Shown here one piece after another: positions 7,919-14,493 of a DNA stretch of 42,077 nucleotides. The notes beneath the pieces are model-generated. The model was not told the origin of the DNA. It did not search any database and saw nothing but the letters and a program-made list of their open reading frames with translations. The stretch covers positions 1 to 42,077 of the forward strand of contig JBKDQQ010000108.1 of assembly GCA_046341775.1 (NCBI GenBank). Reading direction: 5' to 3'. Position 1 is the stretch's first letter, and every line of letters begins with the position of its first letter. Made by a program: the position numbers and the translations under genes. Source of the DNA: SXXH01 sp041165735 (GTDB lineage Bacteria > Planctomycetota > UBA1135 > GCA-002686595).

Positions 7919-9309
7919 GCGGTGGGGGCCATCAGCACATGGCGGTTGGCGGCCGCGACCCCGGAGAGCAGCGAGCCCACGATGCCGAGCGTCCCCTGGT
8001 CGGTGCCGACGAGGTGCAGGCGCTCGACGCCCACGTGCCCGTCGCGCGCCTTCTCGGGCGAGCCGTACACGGCGCCGCCGAGGTGGCCGGTGTAGCGTCG
8101 GATGGTCTTGGGCGTGAACATGTCGAACGAGGTCGTGTGCGGACGCGGATCGAGCGCGACCGCCCCGGCCGCGGAGAGCATCTCGTCGGCGCAGCGCCGC
8201 TTGGCCGCCTGGTACTCGTCGTCGGGCAGCGCCGACCAGAGGTCGTGGTTGGCGAGGCAGGTGACGCGGTACACGCCCTCGTTGCCGTACTCGTGGCGCT
8301 CGTAGTTGTCGGATGCGCACACGACGCCGCTCGTCGCGTCGACGAGGCCCTTTGGGCGCCGGTAGGCGAAGCGCTCGTCGAAGGAGAAGAAGACCATCGT
8401 CGCCCCGTGTCCGAGCTCGGCCGTGGGGCGCGCGAGGAAGCTCGTCGTCTCGCAGAAGGAAAGGCGTCCGAGGTGCGCGGCGGGGGACTCCACGCCGACC
8501 AGGCGCAAGGTCTCGACGCGGCCCGCGCTGGAGAGGACGCGCTCGCATTCGAGCACTTCGCCGCCGTCGAGCCGCACGCCGCGCGCGGCGCCCCGCTCGT
8601 CCAGCAGGATGCGCTCCACGCCCGCGCGCATGCGCAGCTCGCCGCCGCACTCGACGAAGCGCCGGCGCAGCGCGTCGAGCAGAGTCTTGATGCCGCCCAC
8701 GGGCCGCGCGAGGCCTTCGAGGAACATGCTGCGGAAGAGCACGACGAAGAGGTCCCACTCGACCTCGTCCTCGCGGGCCGAGCCGTAGAACGCGACCGGC
8801 ACCAGCAGGCACTCGATCAGCAGCGGATCGCGGATCCACTGCGCCAGCCGCGCGCGCGCCGAACTCCGGTCGACCTCGGCTCCGAAGGGATCGTGGCGCT
8901 TCACGGCCTCGACGAGCAGGCGGAACCCGTCGACCTCCGCGGGGAATGCGCGCGCGACGCCATCCACGAGGCTCGCCTCGCCGTTGCCGAACACGAGGCG
9001 CGCGCCGGCCACGCGCACCTCGCTGAAGCCCTGCTCGGCGAGGTCGAGCTCTTCGCGCCCGATGCGCAGCTGGCGCAGCAGCTTGGGGAGGGGGGTCGAC
9101 TTCTCGCCGGGAGGCGCCCAGTTCGTCAACGCGTGCAGGCCCGTGTCGTGGCGGCGCCCCGCGCGCTTGTAGAAGCTGTTCAAGCCACCCCACAACGCGT
9201 GGCGATCGAGCACCACGACGCGCTTGTCGTACTGCGCGAGGCGGATCCCCGCGGCCAGTCCGCTCATGCCTGCGCCGACGACGACGGCGTCATAACGCTC
9301 GTGCGCCAC
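7915..9309 (-). CDS. CrtI/CrtISO-family FAD oxidoreductase, putative acyl-chain desaturase or saturase (copy 2)
   Basis: This 464-residue flavoprotein has the FAD motif YDAVVVGAGMSGLAAG followed by VVVLDRHALWGGL (residues 6-42) and a C-terminal LHLVGTDQGTLGIVGS segment, again the phytoene desaturase/carotenoid isomerase fold. It is clearly related to, but diverged from, the next gene in the operon, suggesting two partners acting in sequence or as a heterodimer. The start is GTG, 12 bases after the ACP stop, with Shine-Dalgarno GAGGGG fused to that stop. The substrate is unknown; an ACP-bound chain is the simplest guess from the neighbours. Confidence 0.82.
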   Translation of the reverse strand: MAHERYDAVVVGAGMSGLAAGIRLAQYDKRVVVLDRHALWGGLNSFYKRAGRRHDTGLHALTNWAPPGEKSTPLPKLLRQLRIGREELDLAEQGFSEVRVAGARLVFGNGEASLVDGVARAFPAEVDGFRLLVEAVKRHDPFGAEVDRSSARARLAQWIRDPLLIECLLVPVAFYGSAREDEVEWDLFVVLFRSMFLEGLARPVGGIKTLLDALRRRFVECGGELRMRAGVERILLDERGAARGVRLDGGEVLECERVLSSAGRVETLRLVGVESPAAHLGRLSFCETTSFLARPTAELGHGATMVFFSFDERFAYRRPKGLVDATSGVVCASDNYERHEYGNEGVYRVTCLANHDLWSALPDDEYQAAKRRCADEMLSAAGAVALDPRPHTTSFDMFTPKTIRRYTGHLGGAVYGSPEKARDGHVGVERLHLVGTDQGTLGIVGSLLSGVAAANRHVLMAPTA

Positions 9310-9321
9310 GGCGCGGGCCCC

Positions 9322-9591
9322 TCAGACGCCGACCTTGAGGGTCTTGCCTTGCATGTGCGGCGCGAGGTACGCGACGCATCCGTCGAGCGTGGCGAGCTCC
9401 TTGTAGTCCTCCTCCGGCACCTGCACGCCGTAGCGCTTGCGCAGCTCCATGACGATGTCGAGGAAGTCCATCGAGTCGAGCTCGATCTGGTCGCGCAGGC
9501 GCACGTCGGTCTTCAGATCCGACAAGTCCTCGTCGGGGGCGATCGTCTGGATGATGTCCTTGATGGCGAGGATGATCTCTTCGCGATTCAT
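9322..9591 (-). CDS. Acyl carrier protein
   Basis: This 89-residue acidic protein has the carrier-protein signature ELDSMDFLDIV; Ser40 of DSM is the expected phosphopantetheine site. Helix I (REEIILAIKDIIQTI) and the later helices match ACP length and pattern. The C-terminus (GKTLKVGV) is more basic than in housekeeping AcpP. It sits 45 bases after the ketosynthase stop without a visible Shine-Dalgarno sequence, and directly before the two FAD enzymes. The operon's own phosphopantetheinyl transferase is its likely activator. The usual DSLD motif is DSMD here, typical of specialised rather than primary ACPs. Confidence 0.92.
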   Translation of the reverse strand: MNREEIILAIKDIIQTIAPDEDLSDLKTDVRLRDQIELDSMDFLDIVMELRKRYGVQVPEEDYKELATLDGCVAYLAPHMQGKTLKVGV

Positions 9592-9636
9592 GGTCGTCGT
9601 CGGTGCGGAGGGAGGGAGTCGGACGGGGGGGGATGG

Positions 9637-10878
9637 TCAGCTGCCGCGCCAACGGCGCACCAGCACGGCCGAGTTGATGCCGAGCATGCCGAACGAGAGG
9701 TTCAGCACGTGGTCGACGCGCTCCAGCCGCCTGGGCGCGTTCATCACGAGGTTGCGCACCTCGCAGGCGGGATCGAGGTCGTCGACGTTGATGGTGGCGT
9801 GCACCCAGCCGTCGTCGAAGGAGGGGAGGTTCCCCGCCAATTCGAGCGAACCGGCGGCACCCATGCAGTGGCCGATGAAGCTCTTGGTGTTGTTGACGTG
9901 GGTGCGGGCGCTGTCGCCGAACACGGCGCGCACGGCTTCGCACTCCTGCTGGTCGCCCATCGGCGTGGCGGTGGCGTGCGAAGACACGATGTCCACCTCG
10001 GAAGGGGCGATGCCGGCGCGCGCCAGCGCTCCGCGCATGCACTCGTTCTGGCGCTCGGCCAGCGGCAGCACGAAGTCCGCGGCGTCGCTGTTGATGCAGT
10101 GGCCCACGACCTCGGCGACGATGCGCGCGCCGCGGCGCTGCGCATCCTCGAGGCGCTCGAGCACGTAGAGGCAGCCGCCTTCCGACACCACGATGCCGTT
10201 GCGACCCTTGTCGAACGGGCGCGAGGCCTTCGTGGGATCCTCGTGCGACGCCAGCGCGCCCTGCGCCTTGAAGCTGGCGAAGATGCCGAAGGTGTGGATG
10301 CTCTCGCTCACCCCGCCGGCGATGGCCAGGTCCACCTCGCCCAATTGGAGCATCTGCATGCCGTGGATGAGGCCCACGTTGCCCGCGGCGCAGGCGGCGC
10401 CCACGCAATAGGCAGGTCCGGTGACGCCGAAGGTCAGGGCGACTTCGCCGGCCGGGTTGTTGGCCACGGTGCGCGGGTTGTGGTGGTGCGACCAGTAGGC
10501 CAGGTCGTAGTCGTACTGCGCCACCTCGTGGATCTGGTTCTCGGTCTCCACGTTGCCGTGCTCGGTGGTGCCGATGTAGATGCCGATGCGCGAGCGGTTG
10601 CGCGTCGCGAGGTCGATGCCCGCGTCCGCGAGGGCGTCGCCGGCGCAGAAGATGCTGATCGATCCGGCGCGCGTGCCGCGTCGCAGCTCCTTGCGCTTCT
10701 GGTAGCGCAGCGCGTCGAAGTCGCACACGCCGGCGTTGGTCTCGCCCACGTGGCGGATCGTCCACTTGCGCACGCCCGAGACGCCCTTGAGCAGGTTGGA
10801 GCGGTACGTGGCGAGGTCGTTGCCGTTCGGACTGGTCAAGCCGACGCCGGTGATGACGATGCGCGGGAACTCAGGCAC
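9637..10878 (-). CDS. Beta-ketoacyl-ACP synthase, FabF/KAS II-like
   Basis: This 413-residue thiolase-fold ketosynthase retains the full Cys-His-His set: Cys163 in GAACAAGN, His301 in SSHATATPMGD and His337 in NNTKSFIGHCMGAAG, with Lys332 also present. It should elongate acyl-ACP with malonyl-ACP. The environment differs from ordinary FabF: the usual NAHGTST is SHATAT, and an unusual YWSHHHNP stretch (129-134) precedes the active-site region. No chain-length-factor partner is encoded nearby, so it probably works as a homodimer. The GTG start overlaps the regulator's stop by eight bases. No FabD or FabH is present, so malonyl-ACP and primers must come from elsewhere. Confidence 0.9.
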   Translation of the reverse strand: MPEFPRIVITGVGLTSPNGNDLATYRSNLLKGVSGVRKWTIRHVGETNAGVCDFDALRYQKRKELRRGTRAGSISIFCAGDALADAGIDLATRNRSRIGIYIGTTEHGNVETENQIHEVAQYDYDLAYWSHHHNPRTVANNPAGEVALTFGVTGPAYCVGAACAAGNVGLIHGMQMLQLGEVDLAIAGGVSESIHTFGIFASFKAQGALASHEDPTKASRPFDKGRNGIVVSEGGCLYVLERLEDAQRRGARIVAEVVGHCINSDAADFVLPLAERQNECMRGALARAGIAPSEVDIVSSHATATPMGDQQECEAVRAVFGDSARTHVNNTKSFIGHCMGAAGSLELAGNLPSFDDGWVHATINVDDLDPACEVRNLVMNAPRRLERVDHVLNLSFGMLGINSAVLVRRWRGS

Positions 10879-11620
10879 GCTTGGCCTCCTTGGCGCGCAC
10901 GCCGGAGGTCGCGTCGCCCGCCGGGCTCCGCGGCTCGTCGTCGTCGTCGTCGTCCAGGTCGGTCTCGGGCATGCGTTCGAGCAGGCGCCGCGCGAGTTCC
11001 GCGCGCGAGTGCTCGTCGTCGGCGCCCGCGACCAGCTTCGCCGGCACCTTGACTCCCACCTTGAGTGCGGTGCTCACGGCGCGCGACAACAGGCTCTGGC
11101 TGTCCCCGAGCGCGCGTTCGACGGAGGAGAACACGAGCTGCATCACCGCTTCGGCGATCTCGCAGCTCGTGATGATCGAGCGCAGCGTCGCCACGCGCGG
11201 GTCGCGCTCGCCGAAGCGGCCGCGCACGTATTCGAGCGTGGCCTCCGCCGTCTGCTTGAACTTGCCGAACACCACCTGTTCGCGGCGGCGGAACACCGTG
11301 GCCACGATGGAGAGCGTGTTGCCCACCGGCGCGTGCAGGTGGCAGCGCCGCGCGGGGTCGAACTCGCTCGAGATGGCGCCCCACTCCGAGAGCTCGTGCA
11401 AGGTGGTCGAGGTCGCGCCCTGCGACAGCTCCAGGATGTGCATGACCTCCTTCGACGAGAGTGGCTGGCCCGACAGGACCAGGAGGCCCCACACGCGGCC
11501 GTGCACGCGCTTGAAGCCGAAGGTCTTGAAGAAGAGCTCGAACGACGGCAACTGGGCCATCAACGGCTCGTCCAGCGACTCGAGTTCCTTGGTGGGCGCG
11601 GGGGCCTTTTCGCTCGACAT
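10871..11620 (-). CDS. GbsR/MarR-type winged-helix transcriptional regulator of the lipid operon
   Basis: This 249-residue protein has a GbsR/MarR-like winged helix around residues 34-85 (GFKRVHGRVWGLLVLSGQPL, then SKEVMHILELSQGATSTTLHEL). A helical C-terminal region follows, ending in an acidic run (DLDDDDDDE) near residue 220. I chose the ATG at 11620; the longer frame from 11695 would put the perfect palindrome 11655-11676 inside the coding region and gives an unlikely basic/proline N-terminus. It overlaps the ketosynthase gene by eight bases and so is the first gene of the run down to oleD. It most likely binds the palindrome and controls its own operon. The effector is unknown; an acyl chain or lipid-stress signal is a guess. 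Confidence 0.85.
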   Translation of the reverse strand: MSSEKAPAPTKELESLDEPLMAQLPSFELFFKTFGFKRVHGRVWGLLVLSGQPLSSKEVMHILELSQGATSTTLHELSEWGAISSEFDPARRCHLHAPVGNTLSIVATVFRRREQVVFGKFKQTAEATLEYVRGRFGERDPRVATLRSIITSCEIAEAVMQLVFSSVERALGDSQSLLSRAVSTALKVGVKVPAKLVAGADDEHSRAELARRLLERMPETDLDDDDDDEPRSPAGDATSGVRAKEAKRA

Positions 11621-11650
11621 GGGCGGCGAAACGTACGCGGGTGGGGGCTT

Positions 11651-11680
11651 CGCAGATTTCAGACTTTTCTGAAATCCGCG
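11651..11680. promoter_or_regulatory. AT-rich palindromic operator candidate upstream of the GbsR-like regulator
   Basis: GATTTCAGA (11655-11663), a 4-base spacer (CTTT) and TCTGAAATC (11668-11676) form a perfect dyad. Three further pairs outside it match after one mismatch (11651-11653 with 11678-11680). It lies 35-56 bases before the regulator's ATG, in a short AT-rich island within very GC-rich DNA. Its size and symmetry fit a dimeric MarR/GbsR-type site. A further GATTTC half-site occurs at 11749-11754. No convincing -35/-10 pair could be assigned around it. Confidence 0.6.
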
Positions 11681-11788
11681 ATGCCTGTGTCCCATATCGA
11701 GGCCCGCCTGTCCACCTGATCCCGGAGGACTTTTGGCTTCTAAAATGGGATTTCGTACCTCTGGCGCCCTAAGACGCTGTCCCGGGAA

Positions 11789-12850
11789 TCATTGGACGCG
11801 TGGCAGGTTGACCTGCTCGGGCGGCTCCAGCAGCAACATCGAGCAGTACAGCCCCGAGCCGATGCCGAACAGCGCCGTGCGATGGGTGGGCAGGATGTGG
11901 CCTGCTTCGCGCGCCAGCGCCAACGTGACCGGCAACGAGGCGCTGCCCATGTTGCCCAAGGTCTCCACCGTGGGGTAGTCGCGCCCGGGATCCAGCCCGA
12001 GGGTCGCCAGCAGCAGTCGACGGTGCGCCACGCCCACTTGGTGGGTCACGAAGCGTTCGATGCCCGCCGGTTCGAGCTGGTGCTCGCGCAGGAACTCGCC
12101 GTAGGTGCGCGCCGCGAGCTCGTTGCCGGCGGCGAGCAACGCCTCGCTGTCGGTGTGCATCAGCGGCCCCGACGCCCCGGCGGCTTGCCCGCCTTGGCAC
12201 AACCCGCTGTGCTCGGTGGCGGAGCGTTGCGTGGCGCCGGCGAGTCGCGCGGCGGAAGGCGCGAGCTCCTCGCGCGCCAGCACGCACGCTGCCCCGCCCG
12301 AGCCGATGGTCAACGAGGCGAAGGCGCGCTTCAGGTCGTCGCGCGTCGCGTCGGGTCGCGCCAAGAGGTCGGCGATCGTCGCTTCGACGAGCGGCGCGCC
12401 GTCCTCGCCGGACACGACCAGCCCGCGTTCGATCTCGCCGCGTTCGATCATCCCCCCGACGAGGCACATGGCGTTGGCGAAGCCGAGGCAGGCGTTCGAC
12501 AAGTCGAAGCCCGAGGCCTGGAAGCCGATGCCCAAGGCGCCCTGCACGACCGAGGCGGTGGCGGGCTCGAGGAAGTCGCGGCACACGGAGGCGTGCACGA
12601 CGACGCCGATCGTGGAGCGCTCGACGCCGCGCAGCGCCGTTTCGGCGGCGGCGATCGCCAGCGAGCTCGGACGCGTGCGCGGAGCGCAGTGGCGACGCTC
12701 GCGGATGCCGGTCATCAGCTCGAGGCGGCCCTCCGACAGGCGCAGCCTTTCGTAGACGGGCGCGAGCCGCCGCTCGAGCTCGTGCGACGGGACCACGCGC
12801 TCCGGCAGGTGGGCGGCGATGGACTCGAGGCGGACCTTCGTGAAGCGCAT
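11789..12850 (-). CDS. oleA: OleA: Claisen-type fatty-acyl condensing enzyme
   Basis: This 353-residue thiolase-superfamily protein of KAS III type has Cys121 in NACLGFANAM, His270 in VTHQVG and Asn300 in TLGNMGSAS. Glu95 in RDFLEPATAS lies 26 residues before the Cys. In Xanthomonas OleA, Glu117 and Cys143 have the same spacing, and that Glu distinguishes OleA from FabH. OleA joins two activated fatty acids head to head into a 2-alkyl-3-keto acid. It is the first gene of the locus, separated from the regulator by 168 bases holding the palindrome, so it may have its own promoter. Known OleA enzymes use acyl-CoA; with an ACP-based synthase beside it, acyl-ACP use is possible here. Confidence 0.92.
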   Translation of the reverse strand: MRFTKVRLESIAAHLPERVVPSHELERRLAPVYERLRLSEGRLELMTGIRERRHCAPRTRPSSLAIAAAETALRGVERSTIGVVVHASVCRDFLEPATASVVQGALGIGFQASGFDLSNACLGFANAMCLVGGMIERGEIERGLVVSGEDGAPLVEATIADLLARPDATRDDLKRAFASLTIGSGGAACVLAREELAPSAARLAGATQRSATEHSGLCQGGQAAGASGPLMHTDSEALLAAGNELAARTYGEFLREHQLEPAGIERFVTHQVGVAHRRLLLATLGLDPGRDYPTVETLGNMGSASLPVTLALAREAGHILPTHRTALFGIGSGLYCSMLLLEPPEQVNLPRVQ

Positions 12851-12920
12851 GGGGGAGGCACAGGACAACGTCCGGCGCCGCGCTTGTCCACTCCCGCCGC
12901 CCTCCTCGTCGCCTCGCCGC

Positions 12921-12947
12921 GCCTTCCCGGACTGGTGCCGGGAAGGC
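12921..12947. other. 10-bp perfect hairpin/dyad between divergent oleA and dinB
   Basis: GCCTTCCCGG (12921-12930) and CCGGGAAGGC (12938-12947) pair perfectly around a 7-base loop. The element lies in the 165-bp divergent promoter region, 71-97 bases before the oleA start and about 70 before dinB. There is no T-tract on either side, so it is more likely an operator or a 5'-leader stem than a terminator. Confidence 0.5.
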
Positions 12948-13015
12948 CTCGCGCGGCCTCGCGCCGCCGCCCGAGTTGACGGATTCGAAGCACCCCTGCG
13001 AAGATCGTCGATGCA

Positions 13016-14224
13016 GTGGCGGCCCCCACCCCGATCCTGCACGTCGACATGGACGCGTTCTACGCGTCCATCGAGATCAGGGACAATCCAGCGCTCGCCG
13101 GACGGCCGGTGTGCGTGGGCGGGCCTTCGCATCGACGCGGAGTCGTCGCGGCCGCGAGCTACGAGGCGCGGCGTTTCGGCGTGCACTCGGCGATGCCCAC
13201 CGCCCGCGCGGTCGAGTTGTGCCCCGACCTGGTGCTCCTGCCGCCGGACTTCGAGCGCTACACCGCCGAGTCGCGCCGCATCATGGCCATCTTCCGGCGC
13301 TACACGCCGCTGGTGGAGCCGCTCTCGCTCGACGAGGCCTTCCTCGACGTGTCGGGGTGCGAGCGCTTGTGCGGCGCGCCGCGCGACATCGGGCTCGCCA
13401 TCAAGAAGGAGATCCTCGCCGAGACCGGACTCGTGGCGAGCGTGGGCGTCGCGCCCAGCAAGTTCCTCGCCAAGCTCGCCTCCGACCTCGACAAGCCCGA
13501 CGGGTTCCGCGTCATCCTGCCGCACGAGGTGCGCGCGGTGCTCGACCCGTTGCCCGTGGCGAAGATCCATGGCGTCGGGCCGCGCACGGCCAAGCGCCTC
13601 GAGGCCTTGGGCGTCGCCACGATCGGCGATCTCGCGGCGCGCGCGCGCGACGAGGTCGAGCGCGAGTTCGGCGCCAGCGGCGCGTGGATCCACGACCTCG
13701 CCCACGGCCTCGACGACCGGCGCGTCACGCCGCGTCGCGAGGAGAAGAGCCACGGCAAGGAGCAGACCTTCGAACGCGATGTCGCCGACCGCGAGGAACT
13801 GCGCTTGTGCCTGCTCGACTTCGCGGAGGAGATCGCCTGGGACCTGCGCCACCGCGGCCTGCGCGGACGCACGGTGGGCATCAAGGCGCGCTTCGGGGAC
13901 TTCCACACGATCACGCGCTCGAAGACGTTGTCCGCGCCCACGAACCTGGCGCCGCGCATCTACGCCACGGCGCGCGAACTGCTCGAACGCGTGCCGCCGC
14001 GCCCTTTGCGCCTCCTGGGCTTGACGGTCTCCGCGCTCGGCGACGTGCGTGCGCCGGTGCAGGAGCAACTCTTCGGCGAAGAGCCGCGCGCCGCTTCGCT
14101 CGAGGCGCCGACCTTGCGCGAGAACAAGCTGCAGCGCGCCGCCGCGGGCATGGATGCGTTGCGCCGGAAGTACGGCGAGCGCACGGTGCTGCCGGCGAGC
14201 CTGCTTGGACGGGCCCGCCACTGA
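13016..14224 (+). CDS. dinB: DNA polymerase IV (Y-family translesion polymerase)
   Basis: This 402-residue Y-family polymerase has the palm motifs HVDMDAFYAS (9-18, metal ligand Asp11) and SLDEAFLDVS (104-113, Asp106/Glu107), a helix-hairpin-helix thumb segment (IHGVGPRTAKRLEALGV) and the little-finger domain (FGDFHTITRSKTL). VQEQLF near residue 345 resembles a beta-clamp binding peptide. It performs error-prone bypass of DNA lesions. The GTG start at 13016 is the only start that keeps the conserved first strand. It is divergent from oleA and has no functional link to it. No LexA-type operator was recognised upstream. Confidence 0.95.
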   Translation: MAAPTPILHVDMDAFYASIEIRDNPALAGRPVCVGGPSHRRGVVAAASYEARRFGVHSAMPTARAVELCPDLVLLPPDFERYTAESRRIMAIFRRYTPLVEPLSLDEAFLDVSGCERLCGAPRDIGLAIKKEILAETGLVASVGVAPSKFLAKLASDLDKPDGFRVILPHEVRAVLDPLPVAKIHGVGPRTAKRLEALGVATIGDLAARARDEVEREFGASGAWIHDLAHGLDDRRVTPRREEKSHGKEQTFERDVADREELRLCLLDFAEEIAWDLRHRGLRGRTVGIKARFGDFHTITRSKTLSAPTNLAPRIYATARELLERVPPRPLRLLGLTVSALGDVRAPVQEQLFGEEPRAASLEAPTLRENKLQRAAAGMDALRRKYGERTVLPASLLGRARH

Positions 14225-14226
14225 AC

Positions 14227-14249
14227 GGCCCGCCAGCGGCGAGCGGGCC
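14227..14249 (+). terminator. Hairpin after dinB, possible terminator
   Basis: GGCCCGC (14227-14233) and GCGGGCC (14243-14249) pair around a 9-base loop three bases after the dinB stop. There is no T-tract, so it may terminate weakly or protect the 3' end. The rest of the gap up to 14493 contains a 15-bp direct repeat (14259-14273 and 14291-14305, one mismatch) of unknown meaning. Confidence 0.45.
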
Positions 14250-14493
14250 GGCGAACGCGCGCCGGCGATTGGACCGTTGGCGCAGGTCCCGCGCCGGCGA
14301 CTGGAGGCATTCGTCGAGCGGTACCCGTCGCGCGGTGGTGGACGGATTCTTCGATTCTTGATGCGGCCTTGACCCCTCGTCCTCAAGCCATCGGCAATCT
14401 CGTCGAAGGAATTTGCTTCGTTGGAGTCCACCTGCGCTCCACTGGCGATCTCCTCCCTCCCACTCCTCCGTGATCAGCCCCCGAGCTACACCC

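Noticed and set aside
6440..9309. Carotenoid biosynthesis genes
   Set aside because: Only the CrtI-like fold is present; there is no phytoene synthase, cyclase or prenyl transferase in the window, and the neighbours are fatty acid genes.
11621..11695. Longer start of the GbsR-like regulator at 11695
   Set aside because: It would translate the perfect palindrome and add a basic/proline-rich tail without homology; 11620 is more plausible.
199..12850. Aryl-polyene or flexirubin cluster
   Set aside because: There is no chain-length factor, ammonia lyase, aryl-CoA ligase or glycosyl/acyl transferase, while FabI and a full oleABCD set are present.
14259..14305. 15-bp direct repeat as a mobile-element footprint
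   Set aside because: The copies are only 32 bp apart, imperfect and not next to any transposase or coding remnant; probably GC-rich coincidence.
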